This document shows, one piece after another, positions 35,413 through 48,144 of a stretch of DNA of 64,000 nucleotides (the first letter of the stretch is position 1; each line of letters starts with the position of its first letter). The notes beneath the pieces were generated by a model. That model ran no database searches. It worked only from the letters and a program-made list of their open reading frames with translations, and had not been told where the DNA came from. Location of the stretch: positions 1 to 64,000 of the forward strand of contig LLCB01000069.1 in the NCBI GenBank assembly GCA_001414345.1, written 5' to 3'. The position numbers were made by a program, and so were the translations under genes. This DNA comes from Hymenoscyphus infarciens (taxonomy: Eukaryota > Ascomycota > Leotiomycetes > Helotiales > Helotiaceae).

Positions 35413-35725
35413 AGGATTGTCAAAATGTCTGGATTAGCATGGCGTTCATGGTACTGGAAAATGGAAACCTTATCTGAATCTGATTAGTTAGTGAGCTCCT
35501 TTTCATTTTTCAAGTTATTTTGATTTGAAATTCCGACATTTACCTTCAGACAGTCCCGATCACATTTGAGATAACTCATTGAAGGACAATAGATGCTGGC
35601 GCAATTATGAGACCCAAACACGGGTACACTTCCAATTCAGGTGCTGTGTAAGAAAGGTGGGCATTGCTCTCCGGCACCTGCTTTACTTTAATTTAGTCAA
35701 AATAGTCTTGAACAAGTATAATTAT
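35413..35725. other. BUB3 3' flank and island edge
   Basis: Normal-composition 3' flank that changes to AT-rich near 35,690. It contains 'gggcattgctctccggcac' (about 35,658-35,676), nearly identical to a motif at 24,139-24,157. No gene. Confidence 0.55.
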
Positions 35726-36011
35726 AGTAATTAACATAAATACTACTTTTTTAATTATTAAAGACTGAAATACTACCTAATTAATTTATTTTTAATAGAA
35801 ATACTACTCTTATACTATTTATTTATTTTATACACTTATAGTACGTTTTTTAATATATTTATTATTTATTTAATATAAGTAAAATAGTAGTATTTATATC
35901 TAAAATAGGTAGTATTTCTGTTAAGAATAAAATAGTAGTATTTATATTAGTAATTAGTTACTATTTACTCTTTTTAGATAAAGCTCTATCTAAAAATAGT
36001 AAATAGTAACT
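35726..36011. repeat. Foldback / inverted-repeat element with terminal hairpin
   Basis: Inverted arms built on 'ataaatactac' and 'gaaatactacct' (about 35,735-35,805) pair with 'ggtagtatttct' and 'gtagtatttat' (about 35,880-35,955). Immediately after is a separate hairpin: 35,956-35,980 pairs with 35,987-36,011 over 25 bp with one mismatch and a 6-nt loop. It could be a MITE-like foldback element at the edge of the AT-rich block, or the degraded end of a larger DNA transposon. No coding sequence. Confidence 0.6.
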
Positions 36012-37198
36012 AAGTATATATAGAATTAAAGATCCTAGAGAGTATAGCTTATAAAGTAGAAAGTAGGTAGATTTATTTAATTTATTTATTTTTTAGTATA
36101 TTAGTATATATAAATATATAAAGTAAAAACTTTTTTAGAATTAATAAAGTAACTCTAAAAGCCTTGAAATACGTTTAGATAACTATTAGATAGTTTAGAA
36201 AGAGACTAAAGTATTCTACGATTATACTAAATAATTATAGTAGTAGTAGTAGTAAGAAAAAGAGAGGCTTATAGAAAGCTCTTATTCCTCTCTCTAGAGT
36301 ACTAGTAACTAATAAAGATAGTATAATAAACTAAGAAGAGTAGAGTATAAGAGAATAGAAGAGAGTATTAGACTATATAAATATAATAGAGAAGGGCTTA
36401 ATCTAAATAACACTTAACTTAGTAATAGAGGAAAAGAGTATTAAAGTAATTATTAAAGTAGTAGGAAAAGTGCTTAAGTATAAGAGAACTAAAAAAAGAG
36501 AGAATAATATAATTATATATAGAATCTTATAAAAAGCGCTTATTATTATAGTTAAGAGAATAAGAGGAATAAAGGAGTATAGTCTAACGTAGGTAGACAG
36601 AGCTAGAACTAGGGGACTATAAAGAGAAGTAGTAACTATATTATAAAGGGAATATATAGTATTAGCTAAATATATTAAGAAGATTATAGTCTAAGTAATA
36701 AAGATAGATAAAGAGAAGAATAAGCTATTACTAAAAGAGGTAATTAGAACTATAAATATAAGTAAATATAGAGTAGAAGTAATAATAGCTTAAAAGCTCT
36801 AAAGTAAAGATATTATAATAAGGTTTAAAGAAGAGAAGTAGGTAGAATATATATAAGATAATAGCTAGGTAAAGAAAGTATTTAGATAAGGAATAGTAGT
36901 AGTAGTAAGAACGCTTATAGTACTTATAAAAAGAGCTTTAGCAAATATACTTAAGAAAGAGAGAAGGAGTATACTATAAAGTATCTCTTAAGCCTTTAGT
37001 ATAAGAATACTAAAGATTATATAATAAAGAAATAGATATAGAGAGTATTAGAGATAGAAGGGACTAGCTTAAAGGAACTATATCTTTAAAGTAGTAATAA
37101 TAGAGGAAGTAAGAAGGCTATATATAAGAGGAATACTATAGAAGGTATAATACTTCTTATATAAAAGATATACTTTAAAGGTAGTAGTATAAAGGTAT

Positions 37199-37290
37199 TA
37201 TAAGTATTAAAAGTAGAGATATATAGTATACTTTTATAAATAAGATAAGAGGTATACTTAGTATATATATAAGAGATATAAAGAGAGTAA
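37199..37290 (+). pseudogene. LINE ORF1 zinc-knuckle remnant
   Basis: The frame reads YKY*K*RYIVYFYK*DKR, then tyrosine/stop-rich positions at the spacing of CCHC knuckles. Reverting TAT to TGT (Cys) and stops to Trp/Gln fits the tandem knuckles found in ORF1 of fungal Tad-like LINEs. The assignment rests on spacing and mutation pattern only. Confidence 0.5.
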
Positions 37291-38799
37291 GGAAGAGTAC
37301 TTTAGTAAGAAGGACTTAAAAGAATACCTAGTAAAGTATAGGAATTATAGAGGAGAATATCTAGTATTTATAAAAGAGTACTATATAGAGGAGTAATACT
37401 ATAGGTAGGTAAGAGAACGATATTTTAATAAGATAACTATGTTTATAAACTTATAAAGACTCTTAAGAGAGAGAGAAGTAGAGATACCTTACTTATTTAC
37501 TTTTAACTAGAAAGAGAGCTTATAAAGCTTAAGAAAGAGGTAGAGATAAAGATCTATATTAGAGAGGCTAATAGATATAAATAAAGTAGAATATATAAAT
37601 AGTAGTAACCTAACCTAGTTTCTAGAGAGGCTAAAGAGCTCTTTTAATATAATAAGAGATCTAACTAAGAAAGAAATAGAAGTAACTTAAACTCTACTTA
37701 TAAAACTACTATAAGTATAATAGTACTATACTAGAATATAAGAAAGACACTAAGAGCTCTTAATATAGCTCTAAATTATAAGAAGGAATATAATATATTA
37801 GTAATCTAAGAACTAGTATAGAATAGTATAAGAAACTCTTTTAACTACTCTTTAAGCTTAAGATATAATATAATCTAGTTAGATAGAGTAGTAGTACTCT
37901 TTATATATAAAAGATATCTAAAAGCGAGCTAGATATACTTACTATAGATAAGAACTAGGTAAGTATAATAATAGAGAAGAGAGTAGATAAGATAATAGTC
38001 TACTTAGTCTATAACCTATAGATAAGGTAGATATTAATTAAGAATATATACTAGTAAGTAAGACTAAGAAGAGTACTTATAATAGATAACCTAAATACTT
38101 ACTACTCTTTATAGAATATATATAGGAGATATAATAGAAACATAGATCTTATTCTTAAACTTATTATATTATAGATACTAGAGAGAGATATACTCTATAA
38201 TAAAGCTATATAAAGAAGAGAGAGCTTTTATAACTCTATAATTAACCTTACTTTCTCTACTAAGAACGTAATAACCTAGTAAAAGTCTCTAGACCTACTA
38301 GAATTAGACTATATAGCCTAACTCCTTATAATAAAAGTAGAAGAAGAGAGAAAGGTATTATAAGTGCTTAGATTTAGCTAGAAACTAATAAATAAGATCT
38401 TAGTTAAGATAGAAGCCTCTTACTTAGAAACACTTATAATCTAAAATATATAAGAATTTAAGAAGGTAGTATAAAGACTTATAAAAGACTTTTAAAAGAT
38501 AGTAAAAGCCTTAATACTACTTTAGAAGCTAGATAGAGAGAGGATATAACCTTAGTAGAATATAAAGATTAAAGAAGTATTAAGAAAAGTAAGAAGATAT
38601 AAAAGGACCTAGAAAGAGTACTAAATAGAGAGCTTAAAGTAGTAGCTTAATAATACTCTTTAAGAACTCTAAATAGTAAGTAAGAAGATAAAGATAAAGA
38701 GCTAGAGAGAGGTACTAGTAGAAGTAGCAAAGAATAAAAGGAAACTCTAGATACTTAAAAAGTAGATACGTCTTAAAAGATATATAAAACTAGAAGTAC

Positions 38800-39700
38800 T
38801 AGTACTACTAATACTTATATTACTTAATAAAATAAAAGATAAGACTTACTAAAAGAAGGCTTATATTCTTATAAAAAAGTTCTTTCTAAAGTTAATAGCT
38901 AACTACTTAAGCGTTCTTAATAAGAACTAGAATACTAAGAGCTTTTTTAAGAGATACTTAGTAAGCTAACATATAACTAAGAAGTATATTAAGATAGCTA
39001 TAAGATTAATATTATAAAAAGTATTAAAATTTAATATACTAGTAAATAGCTTTTTAAAAGCTTATAATAAACTACTTTATAAAGTACTTACTATAATAGT
39101 AGAAGTAAGCTTCTACTTATAGTACTTCTTATCTTACTTCTACTATATAAAGATAGTAGTACTAAGAAAACTAGGTAAAATAACTAAGAAGTAGAGTAAG
39201 ATAAGAGCTTACTAGCTAATAACACTACTCTTAACTATAGATAAGATCCTTAAAAAAATAATAGTATAAAGGAAATAGTAATACTACTAAAATATAGAGC
39301 TAGTAATTAGAATAGTAGTAGAAAGTATATATATAGTATAAGAAAGTAAGAGCTACGCGTCTCTAGCCTAACTAGACATAGTAGAAGCTTTTAACTAAGT
39401 AGACTATATATAGCTACTTTATATATTAAAGAAGAAAGAGGTTCTATAATAGATAATAATATAAATAGAGAGCTTCCTCTCTAGATAAAGAGCTATACTA
39501 TTCTTTAATAAACAATTAATAGATAAAAGAGACTTTAAATAAGGTATTTTATAAGAATTAGTACTATTACTAATACTATTTATCTTCTTTACTTTAATAT
39601 TATATAAAAACCTAGTAAGAATTAATAAGCTTATTATAATAGGCTTTATAAATAATATAAATCTACTTATAATATTAAAAAGTATAATAGTAAACTATAG
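38800..39700 (+). pseudogene. LINE reverse transcriptase remnant
   Basis: One plus-strand frame links DIVEAFN*VDYI*LLYILKKK at 39,375 (LINE RT block with the D-GAF-V-H consensus) to GFINNINLL at 39,642 (F-V-D-D active-site block). Between them lies a block that fits the PQGSPLSPILF region. The catalytic Asp pair became Asn-Asn, so it is dead. Confidence 0.72.
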
Positions 39701-41304
39701 AATACTTAAGATAGCTTAAAAAGTATATAATAAGTAGATAAATAAATAAAAGATAGCTTTTAGCTTAGAAAAGATAGTACTTATATACTTTATAAGAATA
39801 AGAATACTATAGAGAGAGATAGTCTAGTTTAGAAAGATAAGGCTTATATTAGTTAAGTATATAAGGTTCCTAAAAGTAGAGCTTAATAAGAAACTAAACT
39901 AGAAGATATACTAAGAAAGAGTTTAGAAGAAGCTTATAATATAGACCTTTATACTTATAAGACTTATTAGAAAAACATAGAAAGTAGACTACTACTAAGT
40001 AAGATAGATATATATAGTAGTAATAAGAAGTATAATAGTATATAAGGCGTTAGTATAGTACTATACTATACTAAAAAGAGAGAATATAAAAAGAATAGTA
40101 AAGAGCTTCTCTATATAATAATTAAGATACTTATAAGTAGTAATAGAAGTATATAAAGCTACTCTAGTTTAGAGCCTAGAAGTTAAAGTAGACTATATAC
40201 TAATTAACTTATATCTTAACTTATAAGTAGCTATTTTTAAAAAGAAGTTCTAAAAATCTAAGCTAGAAAAACTAATCTAAAACACTTATAGATATATAAT
40301 AATATAGCTAAAAAGAAGAAGAAGAGATAGACTAATAAAAGTAGAGAAGGTAATACTATACTTATAAATAGTAAAGTAGAAGTAAGAAAGAGAGTAGAGA
40401 GTAAAAGGAGCGAGATTTAAGTATAATACTACGCTTATAGAATAAAAGAACTACTTAGAGACTTAAAGAAAAAAGACTTAAGAGAAGAACCTAATATAAT
40501 ATATAAAAGCGTTAGATAAAGTAGATCTAGATAAGTAAAAGCTATAAAAGGTTTATAAGAGGCTTACTAAGGTAAAGAGCTTACTACTTATCTAAGTATA
40601 AATAGAGGTAATAGAACTAAACACCTTCCTCTTTATAAGAAGAGTACTAAACTAGGTTATACTATAGTATATTTATATAAGTAGTAGAGAGATAGTAGAA
40701 TACTTAGTTCTATTTTACTAGAATATTCTATAAGAAAGAGACACGCTTATAAGAGCTTTAGAGAAGAGGATTAGAGATCTATAAGAGCTAAGAGGAGTAT
40801 TAGTAAATAGAAAACTAGTATTAAGAGTAACTACTTAGCTACTTAGGCTAGAGAGACTCTAAGAGTATAGACTAGTACTAGAATTACTTAAGAAGAGAGA
40901 GGAGAGTAAAGAAGAGGTAAAAGAAAGAGAGGAATAGAAGGAGAAAGCTAAGGTATATTAGAAGATAAGACCTTAACTCTAATAATTCTAGAGGTAAATA
41001 TACCTCTTATACTACTAATATATACCTTAGTAGGTTAAATATACTAATCTATTATACCCTTCTACTATATTACTAAGTTAAAGAGATAAGCTCTAAATAG
41101 ATAATAGTAGGAACTAAAAAAAAGAAGAATTATACTTATAAGAAAGCTTAAGAGATAAAGAAAAATAAGCTAAAAGGCTATATAAACTAGAATAGAAGAT
41201 ATACTACTTACTCTTAGAGCTCGGCTTATAGCCTACGTAGTATAAGAATAATAATAATAATAATATATAAAGTATTAAAATACTTCTACTAAAACTATAT
41301 ATAT

Positions 41305-41576
41305 AATAATAAAGTAGAAGTAGAGTAGAGAAGTAGTCTATTCGTGGTTATTAACGCGAAAACTAAAGATAAAGAGCGAAGATAGCTTTAAACGATGCTA
41401 ATATATAAGAGATATAAAACTAAATAACGATATATATTAGCTAATATAAAAGCCTAAACCTATAAAGTACGTTTAAAAACCTAGATATATATAATCTTCT
41501 TAAAATAGATAATATAACTACTAAAACATAGTATATATTATATAATCTTAGCTATATAGGATAGTATACTATTATA
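41305..41576 (+). repeat. LTR copy A of tandem array
   Basis: Contains 'gaagtagtctattcgtgg' and ends 'tactattata'. It keeps several CpG sites that are TpA in copy B. The 5' limit is approximate because the flank is also AT-rich. Confidence 0.7.
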
Positions 41577-43579
41577 TTCCCTTTTCTTAAAAAAGACTTA
41601 TTTTAAGTCTTTTATCTCTTTTTATTTAAAGTTAAATTAGAATAGTATAAGTATTATAATATTTATTATATTTTATTAATTTTATTATAAGTAAGAAGTT
41701 AAGATATTAGTATTAAATTATATTTATTAATACTTATAAAAAGACTTTATTTCTAATCTTTTAATATTAAAGTAAGTATTTACTAAAAGAGAGTAGTCTA
41801 ATCTATCTAAGAAGTTAGAAAAAGTTTAAAGTAAAAATTATAAAAAGTTTAAAGTAGAGTTAAAAGCGAATTTAGAGTAGAGTTAGAGGTTGTTTAGTTA
41901 AGAGGTAGTAATAACTTAGTTAAGAGCTTACTTTAAGAGTATATTAATTTATATTTAATTTAAAGAATTTAAAAATATAAAGTTAGAAATAAAAAGTTAA
42001 TAATATTATAGATAATAATAACTTAGCTAAAAGGTTACTATCTTTTTAAGAGTATATTAATTTATATCTAATTTAAAAAGTTTAAATAAAGAAAGTACTT
42101 CTAGCTTAGCTAGAAGTAAAAGAAAGTAAGAAAGTAAAGACTATAAGACTCTTATTAGAGTTAGTAGAGTTTTAGCTAGTTAAAAAACTTAATACTAAAT
42201 TTAAAAATATTATTTAAAGTTTAAAATAATAAAAAGAGTAGTTTTAGCTTATTAAAAATAAAGTTATAGCTAAAGTTAAAAATGTTATTTAAAGTTTAAG
42301 ATAATAAAAAGAGGGGTTTTAGCTAGTTAAATAAACTTAATACTAAAGTTATTATATTACTTTATTCTCTTTAAAGTACTTAAAGACTTATTTATCTTTT
42401 AATTTTAAAAAAGAGTTACTATTATATTATAAAGGATTTAGATAAGCTAAAGTATATCTTATATATAAAAGAAGTATTCTAATTCTAATATCTCTTTAAG
42501 TATAACTATACTTAAATAGTAACCTTTTAAAGTTAGTAAAAGTTTCTTTAATATAATCTTATCTTAAATCTACTTTTATCTCTTTTAACTTTTATACTAG
42601 TAAGGACTTAGTTTATAACTATAGTCTTTTAAATACTTATATCTTTTAAATATTTACTAGTAGAGGTATTTTTAAAGGAAAAGTTTAAAGTAGAGTTAGA
42701 TAATATTTAGTTAAGATTAAAAATAGTAATAACTTAGCTAAGAGCTTATTTCTAAGTTTTATCTTAATAGAAAGTATATCTTAACTAATTTATATCTAAT
42801 TTAAGAGAAGTAGTAGAAAGGTATTAGAAGTAGTAGTATCTCTTATATAAAAAGGTTTAAATTAGAGCTTTAAAAGTAAAAGAGAGTTTAAATAAAGGTT
42901 TAAAAGAGGGTTAGATTAGTAAGTATTTAGAGGTAGTATATTTTTAACTTTAAAGTTTACTTATAATTATATTTATCTTATTTAACTAATTATTTTATTC
43001 TTTATTTTATATACTTCTATCTTATTTATATATTATTTATATAATATCTAAATTTAAAAAGTCTTAATTATCTTTTTAAAAAGCTAAGCTCTTATTATTT
43101 TAATATATAGTTATAGTTTAAAGAGGGTTTAGAAGGTCTTTTAAAAAGGAGGTAGCTCTAAAAAGAGGTTTAATATCTTATAATAGAATAGTTAATATAA
43201 TATTAATTTAGAGAAGAGGTTAAGGTTTATAAATACTAGAGAGAAGAGGATCTAAAAATACTAGATAAGGGTTAGATACTAAAAAGAGAGAATCTAAAGC
43301 TAGAGAAGAGTCTTAAGCTAGGTATTAATTTAGAGGTTACTAATAAGAGGTCTAGGAAGCTATTTAAAAGGGTTTAGTATTATAAAGAGGACTAAAGCTA
43401 TAAAGTTATAGAGTATATATATAGTTATTTAAGAGCTATTTAAAAAGAGAGTTTTAGAATATATATATAAATATTTAAAAGCTATTTAAAAAAAGAGGGT
43501 TATAGAGTTAGTAATAAGAAAGCTAGAATAAAAGTAAGATTAAGAAGCTTAATAAGAAGAGTAATCTTTAGTTTAATAT

Positions 43580-43851
43580 AATAATAAGATAAGAGTAGAG
43601 TAGAGAAGTAGTCTATTTATAGTTATTAATATAAAAACTAAAAGTAAAGAGTAAAGATAGCTTTAAATAATACTAATATATAAGAGGTATAAAACTAAAT
43701 AATAATATATATTAGCTAATATAAAAGCCTAAACCTATAAAATATATTTAAAAGCTTAAATATATATAACCTTTTTAAAATAGATAATATAACTATTAAA
43801 ATATAGTATATACTATATAATCTTAGCTATATAAGATAATATACTATTATA
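43580..43851 (+). repeat. LTR copy B (shared middle LTR)
   Basis: Aligned with copies A and C over its length. Sites reading CG in A or C read TA here (for example 'attcgtgg' against 'atttatag'). It is the most mutated of the three. Confidence 0.75.
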
Positions 43852-45839
43852 TCTCTCTTTCTTAAAAAAGACTTATTTTAAGTCTTTTATCTCTTTTTAT
43901 TTAAGGTTAAATTAGAATAGTATAAGTATTATAATATTTATTATATTTTATTAATTTTATTATAAATAAGAAGTTAAAATATTAGTATTAAATTATATTT
44001 ATTAATATTTATAAAGAGACTTTATTTCTAATCTTTTAATATTAAAGTAAGTATTTACTAAAAGAGAGTAGTTTAATTTATTTAGAAGATTAGAAAAAGT
44101 TTAAAGTAAAAATTATAAAAAGTTTAAAGTAGAGTTAAAAGTAAATTTAGAGTAGAGTTAAAAGTTATTTAATTAAAAGGTAGTAATAACTTAGTTAAGA
44201 GCTTACTTTAAGAGTATATTAATTTATATCTAATTTAAAGAATTTAAAAATATAAAGTTAGAAATAAAAAGTTAATAATATTATAAATAGTAATAACTTA
44301 GTTAAAAGGTTATTATCTTTTTAAGAGTATACTAATTTATATCTAATTTAAAAAGTTTAAATAAAGAAAGTACTTTTAGCTTAGTTAGAAGTAAAAGAAA
44401 GTAAGAAAGTAAAGATTATAAGACTCTTATTAAAATTAGTAAGGTTTTAACTAGTTAAAAGACTTAATACTAAATTTAAAAATACTATTTAAAGTTTAGA
44501 ATAATAAAAAAGGTAGTTTTAGCTTATTAAAAGTAAAGTTATAACTAAAGTTAAAAATACTATTTAAAGTTTAAAATAATAAAAAGAGAGGTTTTAGCTA
44601 GTTAAATAAACTTAATACTAAAGTTATTATATTATCTTATTCTTTTTAAAGTACTTAAAGACTTATTTATCTTCTAATTTTAAAGAAGAGTTACTATTAT
44701 ATTATAAAGGATTTAGATAAGCTAAGATATATCTTATATATAAAAGAAGCGTTCTAATTCTAGTATCTTTTTAAGTATAGCTATACTTAAATAATAACCT
44801 TTTAAAGTTAGTAAAAGTTTTTTTAGTATAATCTTATTTTAAATCTACTTTTATCTCTTTTAACCTTTATACTAATAAGGACTTAGTTTATAACTATAGT
44901 CTTTTAAATACTTACTAGTAAAGGTATTTTTAAAGGAAAAGTTTAAAGTAGAGTTAGATAATATTTAGTTAAGATTAAAGATAGTAATAACTTAGTTAAG
45001 AGCTTACTTTTAAGTTTTATCTTAATAGAAAGTATATCTTAACTAATTTATATTTAATTTAAGAGAAGTAGTAGAAAGGTATTAGAAGTAGTAGTATCTC
45101 TTATATAAAAGAGGTCTAAATTAAAGCTTTAAAAGTAAAAGAGAGTTTAAATAAAAATTTAAAAGAGGGTTAGATTAGTAAGTATTTAAAGATAGTATAT
45201 TTTTAACTTTAAAGTTTACTTATAATTATATCTATTTTATTTAACTAATTATTTTATTCTTTATTTTATATATCTCTATCTTATTTATATATTATTTATA
45301 TAATATTTAAATTTAAGAAGTTTTAATTATCTTTTTAAGAAGCTAAGCTTTTATTATTTTAGTATATAGTTATAGTTTAAAAAGGGTTTAGAGAGTCTTT
45401 TAAAAAGGAGGTAGTTTTAGAAGAGGGTTTAATATCTTATAATAGAATAGTTAATATAATATTAATTTAGAGAGAGGGTTAAAGTTTATAGATATTAGAG
45501 AGAGAGGGATTTAAAGATACTAGATAAAGGTTAGATACTAGAAGGAGAGGATTTAAAGCTAGAGAGAGGTCTTAAGCTAAGTATTAATTTAAAGGTTACT
45601 AATAAAGGGTTTAAGAAGTTGTTTAAAAGGGTTTAGTATTATAAAGAGAACTAAAGCTATAGGGTTATAGAGTATATATATAGTTATCTAAGAGCTATTT
45701 AAAAAGAGAGTTTTAGAATATATATATAAGTATTTAAGAGCTATTTAAAAAAAGAAGATTATAGAGTTAGTAATAAGGAGGCTAGAATAGAAGTAAGGTT
45801 AAGAAGCCTAATAAGAAGAGTAACCTTTAGTTTAATATA

Positions 45840-46100
45840 ATAATAAGGTAGAAGTAGAGTAGAGAAGTAGTCTATTTATAGTTATTAATATAAAAACTAA
45901 AGATAAAGAGCGAAGATAGCTTTAAATAATACTAATATATAAGAAGTATGAAACTAAATAATAATATACGTTAGCTAATATAAAAGCTTAAACCTACGAA
46001 GTACGTCTAAAAGCCTAGACATATATAACCTTTCTAAAATAGATAATATAACTACTAAAACACGGTATATATTATATAATCTCGGCTATATAGAATAACA
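45840..46100 (+). repeat. LTR copy C of tandem array
   Basis: Third direct copy, intermediate in CpG retention, with more CpG in its right half (for example 'acacggtatatatt', 'tctcggctat'). It ends 'tactattata' and leads into unrelated flank, marking the array's right edge. Confidence 0.72.
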
Positions 46101-48042
46101 TACTATTATAATATAGAAGAGAGTAAGAAAAGTCGGTAGTTACGTAATAAGAAGTGATTTTTATAGTTATTTAACGTTTTTCTATCTTGTTTCTTAATTT
46201 CCTTATAATAGATTAGTACTATAATAGATAGAGAAAACTGCGGCGAATTCTAGTTTATACTTATCGCTCTATTTTTACTAAAAGCGTAGTATAGTATAGA
46301 GTTATTAACTTGGATTACTCTAGAAAATTAGTATAATAAGAGAGAGAAAGCTAGAGTTCTTTATATCTAGTCTTTAGAAGACGAACGCGTACTTTATATA
46401 TTTAGCTATATACTTAAGAATACGTTTTCTAGATAACTACTTCTATAAATTAGTCGTAATTAGTTATAAGCCTCTGTTTATAGAAGTGAGAAGACTAGCT
46501 GTGATAGGAATTAAAGAGTCTAACTCTATTTATTAAGATATAATTTTACTAAGTGAATTTTATTTTTACTTCACTTTTTACTTTATATCGACGATAAGAT
46601 ATTCTCTACTCTACTAGAACTAAGTAGCAAATAAATAAAAACATATAATAGTAGGTATTTGCTAGTAGTCATCTCTTATAACTACTAATCTCTCGATTTA
46701 TAGTAGAGTAGACGGGATATTCTAAGTAAGTATACTAAGAACGTCTAATAAGAATTATAGAGAGGATTATAGATGCTTATGTACTAAATAATACCTCTTA
46801 GTCGTTAGATATAAATTAAGATACTTCAAAACTTCTTAATAGAAAGGATTTAGAGTTAGAGTTAGAGTTATTTTAGAGTAGTTAGAGAATTAATAGGCCT
46901 ACTAAGGTTTTCTTTTCTAAATATTAGAAAATTCAATTATATACTTTAGAAGAGATATTCTAGTATAGTATACTCTAATTATAGAAGTATAGAGTTCTAT
47001 AGACGTGGTTAGTAAATATTTTATAATATAAAGACATCTTTTTACTTAATTGAAATAAGATTTACTCTAAGGTATTAAATAAAATAAAATTAAATAAATA
47101 CAAAATCCTATATAGGTCACTTTAGAGTGCTAACTAATACTAAACTATATCTCGGTTATAGTGTAATATAGATAGGTTATATATATTAGCCGCTTTCTAG
47201 AGTAGTAGAGAGCGAAGTACCTTTCTATTAAGCTTTTATACTAGTCGTTGAATATCTTTACTCTCTTCTTTCTTCTAACTTACTTCTATACTAGATTATT
47301 CTTATATATTTAATTATAAGTTTCTAAGATAAAAGAATATTACTAAAATAATATTCTCTTTTTCTCTTAATAAAAACCTTTAGTACTATATTATATAAAT
47401 ATCCTCTAGGCTTTTAAAAGTAGCTATACTCTTTTATAACAACGCTATAGTAGAAGCTGTTTTTCTCTAAGATACTAGCTTATTAGAGTCTAGATAGTTC
47501 TAGAATTTTTTCCTAGCTAGGTCTAGAACTTATATTCTTAGATTAAGTAGAAGTCTTTATATTTACTTATATATTAATTAGATAAGGACGCTAGTAGCGC
47601 TATATATAGCCTATGTTTTAATAATAACAAATGGTTTATTTTAAGACCTCTTATCTTAGAGAAAAGAGAGAAATTATCTTATGAATTAGAGTATTAAAGT
47701 AACGTATTTAACGTTTAAGAAAAGTAATACTATACTTAAAGATACGTAGAGTCTTGTTTTTATTTAACTATTTCTCTTTATAATTAATAATTTAGATACG
47801 TAGAGTTTTATTTTTATTTAACTGTTTCCGCTTATAATTAATAATTTAGCGTACTAGTATATTAAGATAAGTCTCTTCTTATTAAAGAGCTTATATTATT
47901 TTAGTTAATAAAATATAAGCTATCTTAGCTACTACTATTCTTATTACTCTAGAGAATATAATATAACTTAGAGTAAAGTAGTTATTAGAACTCTTATAAT
48001 AATTACTCGAGTGCTATATATAAGCGAGGCTTTTATATACGA
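46101..48042. other. AT-rich interval between tandem array and gypsy element
   Basis: About 1.9 kb with no decodable protein or terminal repeats. It keeps more CpA/TpG and CpG than its neighbours (for example near 46,190-46,260 and 46,480-46,700), so it may be older single-copy DNA or a lightly RIPed remnant. It appears to continue beyond the gypsy insertion at 60,319. Confidence 0.45.
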
Positions 48043-48144
48043 TGTTAGTACTATACGTGATAAGACTAGAAAGCTTAGTAGTATATACTCTAGAAGATAG
48101 TAACACCTAGATAGCTTTATCTAATATAACCTCTATATATAACA
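48043..48144 (+). repeat. Left LTR of gypsy element (102 bp)
   Basis: Starts TG and ends ATAACA, followed by 'atttagtaatctcgac', a position where a primer-binding site is expected. Preceded by ACGA. Confidence 0.88.

Larger units (their letters stand above)
36012..41304 (+). mobile_element. RIP-inactivated LINE (Tad1/jockey-like non-LTR retrotransposon)
   Basis: No terminal repeats. Plus-strand remnants appear in LINE order: a CCHC-type zinc-knuckle region (about 37,199-37,290), an endonuclease-like VI*ELV segment (about 37,800; compare VIQEPW), and reverse transcriptase with DIVEAFN*VDY near 39,375 and the active site GFINNINLL near 39,642 (from FVDD by G-to-A changes). The 3' end near 41,246-41,272 carries a short TAA-type simple repeat, as many LINEs do. 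Stops are mostly TAA/TAG. The 5' end is not defined, so the start is approximate. Confidence 0.75.
41305..46100 (+). mobile_element. Tandem array of a 2.26-kb non-autonomous LTR element (3 LTRs, 2 bodies)
   Basis: Three direct LTR copies of about 260-272 bp (41,305-41,576; 43,580-43,851; 45,840-46,100) separate two homologous 2.0-kb bodies, giving a repeat period of about 2,260-2,275 bp. No RT, integrase or protease motif is seen. The bodies are related to that of the nested element at 11,005-16,189 but about half as long, with shortened internal tandem repeats. LTR-body-LTR-body-LTR structures usually arise by recombination between elements that share an LTR. CpG is almost absent in the bodies, unlike in the nested relative. 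Confidence 0.8.
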
